A program made the translations under genes and the position numbers. Below the pieces are notes generated by a model that was given only the letters and a program-made list of their open reading frames with translations, did no database searches and was not told where the DNA came from. A stretch of 39,547 bases of DNA from an uncultured Opitutia bacterium (GTDB taxonomy: Bacteria; Verrucomicrobiota; Verrucomicrobiia; Opitutales; Opitutaceae): contig CAIQKV010000120.1 in NCBI GenBank assembly GCA_903872505.1, positions 1 through 39,547 of the forward strand, in the 5' to 3' direction. Below are positions 23,909-32,763 of the stretch, piece after piece (within the stretch, counting starts at the first letter, position 1; every line of letters begins with the position of its first letter).

Positions 23909-24952
23909 TTACTCGCTGGCACGGCGGATCTTGGCAAGCGTCGAGACCGCCTCGGCGTGGTCCTTGGCCTCGACCTGGATGACCATGCGGGCCCGCGGCG
24001 GCAGCGCCTTCGGCCATTCCCACGGCGGGACACTGGCATCCCAGAAGCCATGGTGCTGACCGCAGACGTCCGCAAACGCGCGGTAGGCGTCCTTGGTCAC
24101 GTCGGGCGGCTGGCAGATGTTCAGCATGCGCAGGTTGCGGATTTTCTTGAAGTTCTCCCACTGGTGCCGGGAGTTGGCGCAGCAGTGCATGCCGAGCCCG
24201 CCGTAGCGGTCCGACAGCACCTGGAGCTCGGGCAGGAAGAACTCGCGGAACATCCCCTGGCTCACCGCCCCGACCTCGTCCTCCGAGAGCGTCAGCCCCT
24301 GCGGCATGTAGTAGTAGGGAAAGTGCGCGATGAACTCGCGGCCGTAGCGGCGGAACCACTCGTCGAGGAATGCCGTGAACAGCGTGTGCACCTTGGCGGC
24401 GAGCTGCTTGACCGCGTCCGGGGTCTCGACCATCGCGGTGAAGAGCTCCGTCTTGTCCCAGATCAGCGCGACGATATCCATCGGGCTCTGCGTGTCCACG
24501 AGCCGCATCACCGCCGCGGGGCCGGCGCGGCGCCGGAGTTCGTCGGCGATCGAGAACAGCAGGGCCAGCGGCGCCGAGTCCAATGCCGGAACCCGGATGC
24601 GATCGGCCTGCGCCGGGGTGGTGACGAACGGCAGGGCGAAGGGCATGTTGTCGGCGGGCCGGTGCACCTTGCAGCCGAACGCCTCCGCGAAGATCTCGGT
24701 GCCGGTGAACGGATCGAGGAACGGGATGAAATCGTCATCGATCACTGGCACGCGGCGGAGGTCGCGCTGGTACATGTTCCACGCCCACTCGATGCGCGCC
24801 GACCGCTCGCCGGGGTTCGGCCACGGCCGCGCCGGCGGGTTCGGGTCCGTGATGCCCAGCAGGACCATGCAGCGGGTCCGGCCCGCGTAGAAATCGGCCC
24901 AGCGCCGCTTGCGCCCGGCAAGCGTGGCCGCGAGGTGCGCGTCGGTCTTCAT
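23909..24952 (-). CDS. UroD/cobamide methyltransferase-like protein
   Basis: A 347-residue protein with the uroporphyrinogen decarboxylase (URO-D) fold. It has WAWNMYQRDLRRVPVIDDDF at the start, the TQSPMDIVALIWD block and GMHCCANS with a candidate zinc H-x-C motif (His256, Cys258) and a later Cys280, the pattern of the MtaA/CmuA-type corrinoid methyltransferase branch rather than true HemE. The substrate is unknown and no corrinoid protein lies nearby. I set the start at ATG 24952, which restores the usual N-terminus; longer in-frame starts run through a region with inverted repeats. It is divergent from the SDR gene, 184 bases away. Confidence 0.75.
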   Translation of the reverse strand: MKTDAHLAATLAGRKRRWADFYAGRTRCMVLLGITDPNPPARPWPNPGERSARIEWAWNMYQRDLRRVPVIDDDFIPFLDPFTGTEIFAEAFGCKVHRPADNMPFALPFVTTPAQADRIRVPALDSAPLALLFSIADELRRRAGPAAVMRLVDTQSPMDIVALIWDKTELFTAMVETPDAVKQLAAKVHTLFTAFLDEWFRRYGREFIAHFPYYYMPQGLTLSEDEVGAVSQGMFREFFLPELQVLSDRYGGLGMHCCANSRHQWENFKKIRNLRMLNICQPPDVTKDAYRAFADVCGQHHGFWDASVPPWEWPKALPPRARMVIQVEAKDHAEAVSTLAKIRRASE

Positions 24953-25041
24953 GGGATGTTGTGCGCCAAGTCCATGTTGGGGGATGGAAGGATGAAATTC
25001 CGTTTCCGGCGAGGCAACGTTCGAGTGCCGCCGCCCCGGCG

Positions 25042-25077
25042 CCGCCGGCCATGGCAGGATTCGACAATGGCCGGCGG
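25042..25077. repeat. 11-bp perfect inverted repeat in divergent spacer
   Basis: CCGCCGGCCAT (25042-25052) and ATGGCCGGCGG (25067-25077) form a perfect 11-bp stem with a 14-base loop, extendable to about 15 bp with one bulge. It sits midway between the divergent URO-D-like and SDR genes. A 10-base direct repeat, GTTGTGCGCC, flanks it at 24958 and 25087. Operator or REP-like element; cannot be decided from sequence. Confidence 0.5.
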
Positions 25078-25136
25078 GCGCGCCACGTTGTGCGCCTCGA
25101 GACCATGATTTTCGCGACACGCAGATTCCGGCGCGC

Positions 25137-26594
25137 ATGAACCCGGCGGAACCATTGCGCGTGCTGGTCACGGGCGCGACAGGCTACATCGGCGGGCGGC
25201 TCGTGCCGCGCCTGCTGGCCAAAGGCCACCGGCTGCGCTGCGTCGCGCGGAACCCCAGCCGCCTCGAGGGGTATCCCTGGCCGGGCGTGGAGATCGTCCA
25301 GGGTGATCTCGAAGACCCCGCCGCCACGGCCCGGGCGCTGCAAGGCATCGAGGTCGCCTACTATCTCGTCCACTCGATGGCGGCAGGTGAGGCGTTCCGG
25401 GAGCACGACCGCGTGATGGCGCTGGCCTTCGGGCGGGCCGCGGCCGCGGCGGGCGTCCGGCGCATCATCTACCTCGGCGGGCTCGGCGACCCCGCGACGG
25501 TGCGGAGCAAGCACCTCATTTCCCGGCAGGAGGTGGGCCGCTGCCTCGCCGCCGGCGGCGTGCCGGTGATCGAGTTCCGCGCCGCCGTGATCGTGGGCTC
25601 CGGTAGCGCCAGCTTCGAGATGATCCGGCATCTGATCGAGCGCCTGCCCGTCATGATCGCCCCCATCGACCTGAACACGCGCTGCCAGCCGATCGGCATC
25701 CGGTCGATGATGGAATATCTGGGCGAGGCGCTGGACCACCCCGCTGCCGCGGGGATCTATGAAATCGGCGGGGAGGACGTCCTGAGCTACCGGGAAATGA
25801 TGCTGCGCTACGCCCGCATCCGGGGCCTGCGGCGCTTCATCCTGTCGTTTCCCGTCCGCAGTCCCGGGCTCAGCAGCCGTTGGGTGGACTTGCTGACGCC
25901 GATTCCGTCCGGCATCGCCCGGCCGCTGGTGGAAAGCCTGCAGACCGAGGTCGTGGTGCGCAGCGACCGGGCCCGGAACACCTTTCGCGTGCAGCCCACC
26001 GGCTACGACGAAGCCGTCCAGCTCGCCCTGAAGCGCATGGCCGAGGACAGCGTGGAGACCACCTGGGCCTCCAGCCTGTCGAGCCTCACCCACGACCAAC
26101 CGGAGGCGGACGTGCTGGGCTCGCACGAGGGCATGCTGCTCGATCGCCGCCGCCGGCGCGTCAAGGCCGCCCCCGCCCGGGTGTTCGAGGCCATCTGCAT
26201 GCTGGGCGGTGAGCAGGGCTGGCCCGCGGGCAACGCGCTCTGGCAGTTGCGGGGCGTCATGGATCGCATGATCGGAGGCGTGGGCATGCGCCGGGGCCGC
26301 CGGCATCACCGCGAATTGCGCATCGGCGACCCGGTGGATTTCTGGCGGGTGGAGGCCCTCGAAGACCCGCACCTGCTCCGGCTGCGCGCCGAGATGAAAC
26401 TCCCCGGACGCGCCTGGCTGCAGTTTGAGGTGCTGCCCGACGCTGCGGGCTCCCGCGTCGAGCAGACCGCGTTCTTCGAGCCGCACGGCATTCCCGGGTA
26501 CCTGTACTGGTACTTCTTCCTGCCCTTCCACCGCTTCATTTTTCCGGGCATGATCGACTCCCTCAGGAAACAGGCCGAGGTGGCGGCGAAGTAG
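25137..26594 (+). CDS. SDR/NmrA-type oxidoreductase fused to DUF2867
   Basis: A 485-residue two-domain protein. Residues 1-300 form an atypical short-chain dehydrogenase with the dinucleotide motif VLVTGATGYIGGRLV near the start, the VEIVQGDLEDP strand, the YLVHSM segment and RRIIYLGGLGD, so it binds NAD(P)H. Residues about 320-485 match DUF2867 (HRFIFPGMIDSLRKQAEVA at the end; PGRAWLQFEV in the middle), commonly fused to this type of SDR. The fusion is widespread in Proteobacteria and others, often described as NAD(P)H-binding DUF2867 proteins, with unknown substrate. Start ATG 25137 lies directly before the beta-alpha-beta motif. No Shine-Dalgarno. Confidence 0.85.
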   Translation: MNPAEPLRVLVTGATGYIGGRLVPRLLAKGHRLRCVARNPSRLEGYPWPGVEIVQGDLEDPAATARALQGIEVAYYLVHSMAAGEAFREHDRVMALAFGRAAAAAGVRRIIYLGGLGDPATVRSKHLISRQEVGRCLAAGGVPVIEFRAAVIVGSGSASFEMIRHLIERLPVMIAPIDLNTRCQPIGIRSMMEYLGEALDHPAAAGIYEIGGEDVLSYREMMLRYARIRGLRRFILSFPVRSPGLSSRWVDLLTPIPSGIARPLVESLQTEVVVRSDRARNTFRVQPTGYDEAVQLALKRMAEDSVETTWASSLSSLTHDQPEADVLGSHEGMLLDRRRRRVKAAPARVFEAICMLGGEQGWPAGNALWQLRGVMDRMIGGVGMRRGRRHHRELRIGDPVDFWRVEALEDPHLLRLRAEMKLPGRAWLQFEVLPDAAGSRVEQTAFFEPHGIPGYLYWYFFLPFHRFIFPGMIDSLRKQAEVAAK

Positions 26595-26659
26595 CCCGGA
26601 CGATCCGGCTCCCGCGCGGTTTCCGCGTTCAGCGATACCGCCCGAATTCCTTCACCGCG

Positions 26660-26884
26660 TTAGAGCGCCTCGTCGGAGGCCACCGGGATCCCCGCCGCCT
26701 CGCCGGGAGCCCAGAGGCAGATCCGCCCCGGTCCCATCACCTCGGGCGCGAGAAACTCCCGCACCGCCGCGTGCATGGCCCGGCCACCCGGGTTTCCGGC
26801 CTGCTTCCACTCCGCCAGGAAATCTCCTGTATTGACCCCGCAGCCCGGACAAATCCCACTCGTTTTCAATTTATGGTGAATCAA
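26660..26884 (-). CDS. Possible small CxxC protein (doubtful)
   Basis: A 74-codon frame from a TTG at 26884, with CPGCG near its start, ending GIPVASDEAL. It overlaps the first codons of the plus-strand lipoprotein gene. It fills a 278-base gap that otherwise holds only short GC hairpins (CCGGA-CGA-TCCGG at 26596). I recognise no family, and a chance frame in GC-rich DNA is equally likely. Confidence 0.2.
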   Translation of the reverse strand: MIHHKLKTSGICPGCGVNTGDFLAEWKQAGNPGGRAMHAAVREFLAPEVMGPGRICLWAPGEAAGIPVASDEAL

Positions 26885-27523
26885 ACCCCTATATCTTCCC
26901 GTCTTCTGGTGTTGCTGGCCGTGGCTGCCTTGGCCTTCGCCGGCTGCGCCGACACCACCCTGAAGAGCAGTTGGACGGCACCGGGCGTCACCAAATTGAA
27001 GTTCAACAAGATGGTTGTGATCGCGCTGGCCGCGAACCGAAACTTCAACCGCAAGATGGCAGAGTCGGCCGTCGCGAACTCTGCCACGAGGGTGAAAATC
27101 GTGCCCTCCTGCGAACTCCTGCCCGGCCTGGATGACGTCAAGAACAAGGCGACCGTGATCAAGATGATCCAGGACAATGAATTCGACGGGGTGATCACCC
27201 TGCGGATCGCCGCCAGAGATACCCGCGTGATGTCCGGCAGCAGCAGCACGCTGCCGATGGATTACCTGACGTTCTCCGGCTATTATGGCTCGGTCTACGA
27301 CGTGTCGGCCTACTACTTGGACGATGGCAATCGCGCCACCTACCAGGACAAGATCATCTCCCTCGAAGTGAACATTTACGACGTCAAGACCATGAAGCTG
27401 GTCTGGTCGGGCACCACCCAGACAATCAAGGACGCCGCCAACCCCGGCTCCGTGCCCGCGGCGGTCCAGGAGGTTGCCAAGGTGATCAGGGCCAAGCTGC
27501 AGGACGATAAGCTGCTCAATTGA
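26873..27523 (+). CDS. Envelope lipoprotein, DUF4136-like
   Basis: A 216-residue lipoprotein. The signal (LLVLLAVAALAFAGC) ends in a clear lipobox with Cys near residue 24. After it come a strand-rich domain with SSWTAPGVTKLKFNKMVVIAL, FDGVITLRI, an SGYYGSVY loop and C-terminal VYDVKTMKLVWSGTTQ. The overall layout resembles the DUF4136-type lipoproteins; I cannot be certain of the family. I chose ATG 26873 because it gives a standard lipoprotein signal; the longer frame upstream is non-homologous. Its 5' flank is locally AT-richer, consistent with a promoter. Convergent with the MBL-fold gene. Confidence 0.7.
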   Translation: MVNQTPISSRLLVLLAVAALAFAGCADTTLKSSWTAPGVTKLKFNKMVVIALAANRNFNRKMAESAVANSATRVKIVPSCELLPGLDDVKNKATVIKMIQDNEFDGVITLRIAARDTRVMSGSSSTLPMDYLTFSGYYGSVYDVSAYYLDDGNRATYQDKIISLEVNIYDVKTMKLVWSGTTQTIKDAANPGSVPAAVQEVAKVIRAKLQDDKLLN

Positions 27524-27566
27524 GCGGCTCCGCGGCCGAACCGCCGGCGAAGCGCGACCGCGGTCC

Positions 27567-28412
27567 TCAGGCGAGGAACGGGTTGTAGCGCAGCTCGTTT
27601 TCCACCGTGGTCAGCGGTCCGTGCCCCGGGGCAATCACCGTCCGGGGCGGCACGGCCTGGAGCACGCGCCGCAGGTGCGTCGCAAGTTCGCGGTGGCTGA
27701 AATACCCGCCACCCACCGAGCCGGCGAAGATCAGGTCGCCCGAGACCAGCAGCGAACCGCCGGCCCGCGCCGACGGCGCCGAAACCAGGTAGCAATTGTG
27801 CGCCGAGACCTGGCCGGGAGTGCTCAGGGCCGTCACCTCAAACCGGTCGAAATTCTTCCGTTCGCCCTCCCCCATCGTCTGGCCGCAGGGCACGCGGGCG
27901 CCCGCGGGACAAAAAGCCGCCGGCAGCCCGAAGCGGGCCACGACCTCGCATAATCCGCCAGTGTGCTCCCGCTCCGCATGGGTGAGGAACACCGCATCAA
28001 CCGTCTTGATCGCGGCGGGCCACTCCGCGGCAAGTGCGTCGATCCCGGGACCCGTGTCGAACAGGATGCCATGACTCGAGCCGCAGTCCGCCACCAGGTA
28101 GGCGTTGGCAAAGCCGATGCCATGCCGCATGCGCAGCGGATAGACGCAAAACGGCAGCGCCGCGGCCTCGGGGAGCGGATACTGGCCGCAGCCGAGCGCA
28201 CACAGCCCGATCTCATTCAGCCCGAGGGCCGCCGCCAGCCGCTGCAGGTCGGCCGAGGACAAATCCGGGCGGTAGTCGATCGCGTCGTGGATCTTCGCCG
28301 TCGGCACGCCCGTGAGCGCCGCCAGCGCCTCCTCCGGGAGGCCGGCCTGGCGCATGGCTTTCTCGAGCACGTCGCCGAGCTCGTCTTCCAATGGTACGGT
28401 TAAATTTGACAC
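27567..28412 (-). CDS. HTH/metallo-beta-lactamase-fold fusion with altered metal motif
   Basis: A 281-residue protein with two parts. Residues about 22-72 (GLPEEALAALTGVPTAKIH...LQRLAAALGL) look like an XRE/Cro-type helix-turn-helix. Residues 80-281 form an MBL fold with FDTGPGID, a metal motif THAEREH (144-150) in place of canonical THxHxDH, TPGQ (198-201) in place of TPGH, then GDLIF (Asp226) and APGHGP (His264). Two canonical ligands are thus Glu rather than His/Asp and the third His is absent or shifted to His205; HxExxH recalls flavodiiron proteins. GTG 28412 is my start; the earlier GTG at 28475 would leave only 16 bases before the divergent pyrE. Role unknown. Confidence 0.75.
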   Translation of the reverse strand: MSNLTVPLEDELGDVLEKAMRQAGLPEEALAALTGVPTAKIHDAIDYRPDLSSADLQRLAAALGLNEIGLCALGCGQYPLPEAAALPFCVYPLRMRHGIGFANAYLVADCGSSHGILFDTGPGIDALAAEWPAAIKTVDAVFLTHAEREHTGGLCEVVARFGLPAAFCPAGARVPCGQTMGEGERKNFDRFEVTALSTPGQVSAHNCYLVSAPSARAGGSLLVSGDLIFAGSVGGGYFSHRELATHLRRVLQAVPPRTVIAPGHGPLTTVENELRYNPFLA

Positions 28413-28491
28413 GGCGGGCGGAGCGTAAGGGGCGGGTGCGCCCGGTGCAAAATGTTTTTGTTTTTCTCCGGGCACCGCTCAGCGTCGGGGC

Positions 28492-29061
28492 ATGACCCCT
28501 GACCAGACGGAAATCCTCGGCATCTTCACCCGCACCCGGGCCCTGCTGGAGGGGCACTTCGTGCTCCGCTCCGGCCTGCACAGCGCCCATTATTTTCAAT
28601 GCGCGCAGGTCTGCCAGCGGATGGACGCGGTCGAGCGCCTGGCCGAGCTGCTCGTGGCCAAGGTGAAGGCCCACCCCTTCGCGACCGTGCTTGCGCCCGC
28701 CATGGGCGGCCTGGTGATCGGCCAGGAGGTCGCGCGGCAGGCCAAGGTCCGGTACATCTTTGCGGAGAAGGAAAACAATGTCCTCGTGCTGCGGCGCGGG
28801 TTCACCTTTGCGCCCGGCGAACGCGTCCTGATCGTCGAGGATGTGGTCACGCGCGGCGGCCGCGTCCTGGAGTGCCTCGAGCTGGTGCGCCGGGCCGGCG
28901 GCACGCCCGTGGCGGTGGCGATGCTGGTGGACCGGAGCGCGGGTGCCGCTCGGTTCGATGTGCCGACGGTCTCGCTGCTCGAGCTGAGCTTCCCCACCTA
29001 CCCTGCGGACGCGGTCCCCGACTGGCTCGTCAAGATCCCGGTCCAGAAGCCGGGAAGCTGA
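28492..29061 (+). CDS. pyrE: Orotate phosphoribosyltransferase
   Basis: A 189-residue PyrE that converts orotate and PRPP to orotidine 5'-phosphate in pyrimidine synthesis. Recognised by GHFVLRSGLHS near the N-terminus and the PRPP-binding signature VLIVEDVVTRGGRVLE at residues 112-127. The length fits the short bacterial PyrE group. It is alone on the plus strand between divergent and convergent minus-strand genes; prs, which makes its PRPP substrate, lies 1.6 kb downstream on the other strand. Confidence 0.93.
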   Translation: MTPDQTEILGIFTRTRALLEGHFVLRSGLHSAHYFQCAQVCQRMDAVERLAELLVAKVKAHPFATVLAPAMGGLVIGQEVARQAKVRYIFAEKENNVLVLRRGFTFAPGERVLIVEDVVTRGGRVLECLELVRRAGGTPVAVAMLVDRSAGAARFDVPTVSLLELSFPTYPADAVPDWLVKIPVQKPGS

Positions 29062-29095
29062 GGCCTCCCCGGCCTTCCTCCCTGCGCGCCGGGCC

Positions 29096-30505
29096 TCACT
29101 CCACGTCGAGGCGGACCACGCGCATGCCGCCGTGGTAGAAGACGTACAGCATGTGGCGGCCCGGGTTCAGCGCCGCCTTGGCCGAGGCGAGGTCGGTCGC
29201 GTCCTCGCGGTCAATCTGCACAATCAGGACGTTGGGCACCAGCTGGTCGCGGTAGGGCGAGTCGTCCGCCACCGAGGTGACCATCAGCCCGTTGAGCCGC
29301 GCCGGGAGGTTGTTCCGGCGGCGCACCTCGGGCGTGAGGGCCGTGACGTTCACGCCCGGGATGAGTTCGTCGGGCTTCTCGTCGTACTTGGCCAGCAGGG
29401 CCTCCACCAGGAGCGGCTTGCCATTGCGGGAGACCGCGAGCTTCACCTTCGTGCCCGGGGTCGTTTCCGCGATGATGAGCCGCAGGTCCTCCCATGACGT
29501 CACGCCCTTGCCCTCGATGCTCAGCACCACGTCGCCGCGCTTGAGCCCGGCCTTGTCCGCCGGTGCGCCGGGCGTGACCTCCAGGATCAGGACGCCGCGC
29601 GTGCCCTTGGCAAGGCCGAGCGCCTCCGCATCCTCCGATGGCACCGCCTGGGCCGAGATCCCGAGGAATCCGCGGGTCACCGTGCCGGTCTCGATCAGGC
29701 TCTGCATCACCGAGGCGGCCAGGTTGATCGGGATGGCAAACCCGATGCCGATGCTGCCCTTGGACGTGGAAATGATGGCGCTGTTGATGCCCACCAGCCG
29801 GCCCTTGGCGTCGACAAGCGCGCCGCCGGAATTGCCCATGTTGATGGCCGCGTCGGTCTGGATGAAGCTCTCATAGCCGCCCTCGAGCAAGCCGAGCTGG
29901 CTGCGGCCCTTGGCCGAGACAATGCCCGAGGTGACGGTCTGGCCGACGCCGAGCGGGTTGCCCACGGCGAAGACCACGTCACCCACCCGGAGCTTGTCGC
30001 TGTCGGCGAGGGTCAGGGTGGGCAGATGATCCGCCTCGATCTTGATGACCGCCACGTCGGTCTTCGGATCGCTGCCGATGACCTTGGCAATGTACTCGCG
30101 GTCGTCAGGCAGGCTGACCTTCAGCTCGTCCGCTCCCTCGACGACGTGGTTGTTGGTCAGGATATAGCCGTCCGCGGAGATGATGACGCCGGAGCCGAGG
30201 CCTTCCTCCTTGTGCTCGCGCTCCTGGTCGGGGATATCGCCGAAAAACTGGCGCATGAGGGGATTGATGGCGACCCGTTCCCGGACGATTTTCTTCGAAT
30301 AAACCGAAACGACCGCCTTTTGCACCGGCTCGACCACGTCGGCATAGCTGGCCACCACGGGCGATTTGCCGTCGCTGACCGGACTGCGGTCGACGTGAAG
30401 CGTGGGCTTCTTGGCGAGGACGACGTCCTTGGCGTTCAAGCCGAGGCTGCAGGCCCCGAATACCACAGCGATTGCGAGCACCGAGGGGAGAAACTTGGAT
30501 TTCAT
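29096..30505 (-). CDS. degQ: DegQ/HtrA-type periplasmic serine protease
   Basis: A 469-residue Do-family protease/chaperone. The N-terminus is an export signal (KFLPSVLAIAVVFGACSLGLNA). The chymotrypsin-like domain has the triad His120 (LTNNHV), Asp150 (DPKTDVAV) and Ser226 (INMGNSGGAL). Two PDZ domains follow: RGFLGISAQAV... (about 285-375) and a second from about 390 (IPGVNVTALTPEVRRRNNL). It handles misfolded envelope proteins and may protect outer-membrane protein precursors made by the nearby bamA-skp genes. I use ATG 30505 as start; upstream in-frame starts lack a signal sequence at their N-terminus. degP/degQ cannot be told apart by sequence alone. Confidence 0.9.
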   Translation of the reverse strand: MKSKFLPSVLAIAVVFGACSLGLNAKDVVLAKKPTLHVDRSPVSDGKSPVVASYADVVEPVQKAVVSVYSKKIVRERVAINPLMRQFFGDIPDQEREHKEEGLGSGVIISADGYILTNNHVVEGADELKVSLPDDREYIAKVIGSDPKTDVAVIKIEADHLPTLTLADSDKLRVGDVVFAVGNPLGVGQTVTSGIVSAKGRSQLGLLEGGYESFIQTDAAINMGNSGGALVDAKGRLVGINSAIISTSKGSIGIGFAIPINLAASVMQSLIETGTVTRGFLGISAQAVPSEDAEALGLAKGTRGVLILEVTPGAPADKAGLKRGDVVLSIEGKGVTSWEDLRLIIAETTPGTKVKLAVSRNGKPLLVEALLAKYDEKPDELIPGVNVTALTPEVRRRNNLPARLNGLMVTSVADDSPYRDQLVPNVLIVQIDREDATDLASAKAALNPGRHMLYVFYHGGMRVVRLDVE

Positions 30506-30628
30506 GGGAAACATGGGCGACAATTGGTTAGGCATACTTGTTCCCCCGCGCAACACCCGGCTGGGGGTCATCCTGCCTGACTGCGGGAAGGGACGGTCCG
30601 GACTGCCCCGGGGCCGCTCGGCGGCCGG

Positions 30629-31579
30629 TCAAAAGCCCTTGATCCGAAACAGGCCCGTCACGCTCTCGTTGCCGTTGATCCGGACGATCGCCTGGCCGAG
30701 CAGCTTGGCGATGCTGAGCACCTTGATCGGGAGGCCGTGAGTCTCAATCGGCGTCGAGTTGGTGGTGATCAGTTCGTCGATGAACCCGGACTTGAGGCGT
30801 TCCACCGCGACCTCGTTGAGGATGCAGTGGCTCACCGCCGCCGTGATCCGGGCCGCACCGTGCTCCCGGAGGATCTTGGCGGCGGCCATCAGGGTGCCGG
30901 CGGTCTCGGTGATGTCGTCCACCAGCAGGACGTCGCAGCCCGCGACCTCGCCGACCACGCTCATGGCCTCCACGGTGGTCGCGCTCTTGCGCTTCTTGGC
31001 CACGAGGGCGAGCGCCGCGCCCATCGTGTCCGCGTAGGCCGACGCCATCTTCATGCCGCCGACGTCGGGCGAGCACACGACCAGCGTCCGCTCCCGCTTT
31101 TGCTTGCTCAGATATTCGAAAAACACGGGCGAGGCGAAGAGGTGGTCGACGGGAATGTCGAAGAAGCCCTGGATCTGCTGGCTGTGCAGGTCCATCGTCA
31201 GGATGCGGGTAGCGCCCGCGGCCACGAGGAGATTGGCCACCAACTTGGCGGTGATCGGCACGCGGGGCTGGTCCTTGCGGTCCTGGCGGGCGTAGCCGTA
31301 GAACGGGATGACGGCGGTGATGCGCTGCGCCGAGGCGCGGCGGGCGGCGTCGATCATGATGAGCAGCTCCATCAGGTGATGGTTCGTCGGCGGGCAGGTC
31401 GACTGGATGATGTAGACATCATGCCCACGGACATTCTCGTTGATCTTCACGAAGGACTCGCCGTCGGGGAAACTGGTGACGGTGGCCTCGCCCAGCGGCA
31501 TGCCGATGGAAGCGCAGATTTCCTCCGCCAGCGGGCGGTTGGAGTTGCCGGAAAAAATTTTCAGCCGCGATTCGCTCAT
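30629..31579 (-). CDS. prs: Ribose-phosphate pyrophosphokinase
   Basis: A 316-residue PRPP synthetase, supplying PRPP for nucleotides, histidine, tryptophan and NAD. Signatures: FSGNSNRPLAEEI at the start, the flexible loop FYGYARQDRK, MDLHSQQIQGFFDIPVDHL and the PRPP-binding DVLLVDDITETAGT. The length is that of class I bacterial Prs. It lies between lpxD and degQ on the minus strand, with 42 bases to lpxD. Confidence 0.97.
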   Translation of the reverse strand: MSESRLKIFSGNSNRPLAEEICASIGMPLGEATVTSFPDGESFVKINENVRGHDVYIIQSTCPPTNHHLMELLIMIDAARRASAQRITAVIPFYGYARQDRKDQPRVPITAKLVANLLVAAGATRILTMDLHSQQIQGFFDIPVDHLFASPVFFEYLSKQKRERTLVVCSPDVGGMKMASAYADTMGAALALVAKKRKSATTVEAMSVVGEVAGCDVLLVDDITETAGTLMAAAKILREHGAARITAAVSHCILNEVAVERLKSGFIDELITTNSTPIETHGLPIKVLSIAKLLGQAIVRINGNESVTGLFRIKGF

Positions 31580-31621
31580 GCGCGCACGCTGGGGGCGAAC
31601 CGTCCGGGGCGGAAGTCTTTT

Positions 31622-32659
31622 CTAGCGGCCCGCCTGTAATTTCTCCAGCTCATCGACCCGCTTGAAGAGCTCGGGCAGCCGGCGATGGAGCACGTGGAGG
31701 CGCTGGCCCAGCATGTAGGGAATGCCGGGAGTGCCGTTCACATAAGTGCCGGGTTCGACATCGAAGTTCACCCCGGCCTGGCCGCCGATCTTGGCCTTGC
31801 TGCCGATGCTGAGGTGGCCGCCGATCCCGGCCTGGCCGCCCACCACCGCGTAATCGCCAAAGGTCGTGCTGCCGCAGATTCCGACCTGGGCGCAAAGAAT
31901 CACGTGCCGCCCAATGGTCACATTATGTGCCACTTGCACGAGATTGTCGATCTTGGTGCCCTCCCCAACCACGGTCCGACTAAAGCGGGCCCGGTCCAGC
32001 GTGCTGTTGGCCCCGATTTCCACGTCGTCCTCGATCAGCACAATCCCGACCTGCGGGGTTTTCTCGTGCCGGCCGCCGACAAACTCGTAGCCGAAGCCGT
32101 CGGAGCCCACAACGACCCCGGGCTGAAGTCGCACGCGGTTCCGGAGGATGCACTCGGCCGCCAGGATGACGCCGGGCATGAGCCAGCAATCATCCCCGAT
32201 CTGCGCCCCGCGCCCGACAAAAACCTGCCCCTGCAGGTGCGTGCGCTCACCCACGACTGCGCCATCCTCGATGATGCAGAGCGGGCCCACCGTGGCCGAG
32301 GCGGCCACTTTTGCCCCCGGGGCGACCTGGGCCGAAGAATGGATGCCGGGCGCCGGCTTGGGCCAGAGCAACTGCTCAATGCGGGAGCAAAGGCGGGCCA
32401 GCGCCACCGAGGGATTGTCCACGAGGAGGAAGAGCTGGTTGGCCCGCGGCGCCCCGTCGTAATCCGGCGGGAGCAAGACGACCGAGGCACGGGTCGCCGC
32501 CACCTCACTCCGGTACTTGGAATTCCCGAGAAAGGACAGCTCCCCCGGCCCGGCGGTACCCAGGGAGGCGATGCCGCGCACCGTCTCGGTGGTGGTGCCG
32601 CGCGCCTCTTTCGGCTGCGTGATGGCCAGGAGATCCGCGGAGGTGAATGAAACCTGCAT
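31622..32659 (-). CDS. lpxD: UDP-3-O-acylglucosamine N-acyltransferase
   Basis: A 345-residue LpxD, the third committed step of lipid A synthesis, transferring a hydroxyacyl chain from ACP to UDP-3-O-acyl-GlcN. The N-terminal uridine-binding domain (about 1-100) is followed by left-handed beta-helix hexapeptide repeats ([19 protein letters not shown] and others) with catalytic His245 in VAHNVTIG. The C-terminal helix ([19 protein letters not shown]) is normal. Its presence shows an outer membrane with lipid A. A terminator precedes it, so it may have its own promoter rather than depend on bamA-skp. Confidence 0.95.
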   Translation of the reverse strand: MQVSFTSADLLAITQPKEARGTTTETVRGIASLGTAGPGELSFLGNSKYRSEVAATRASVVLLPPDYDGAPRANQLFLLVDNPSVALARLCSRIEQLLWPKPAPGIHSSAQVAPGAKVAASATVGPLCIIEDGAVVGERTHLQGQVFVGRGAQIGDDCWLMPGVILAAECILRNRVRLQPGVVVGSDGFGYEFVGGRHEKTPQVGIVLIEDDVEIGANSTLDRARFSRTVVGEGTKIDNLVQVAHNVTIGRHVILCAQVGICGSTTFGDYAVVGGQAGIGGHLSIGSKAKIGGQAGVNFDVEPGTYVNGTPGIPYMLGQRLHVLHRRLPELFKRVDELEKLQAGR

Positions 32660-32698
32660 GACTTCAGCGTGGGATTTTTGGGCGCGTGGTGCAATGCC

Positions 32699-32737
32699 TC
32701 AAAACAAACCCCCCGTTCCGGGCAGGAACGGGGGGTT
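32699..32737 (-). terminator. Terminator between skp and lpxD
   Basis: A perfect 13-bp stem (AACCCCCCGTTCC, 32707-32719, with 32725-32737) with 5-base loop; on the minus strand it is followed by TTTGTTTT. It separates bamA-skp from lpxD, an unusual break in a cluster that is often one operon. Confidence 0.88.
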
Positions 32738-32763
32738 GGAAACAAAATGCGACTGGCCGGTGA

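Noticed and set aside
26771..26872. N-terminal extension of the lipoprotein at 26873
   Set aside because: The extra 34 residues would precede the signal peptide and abolish lipoprotein export.
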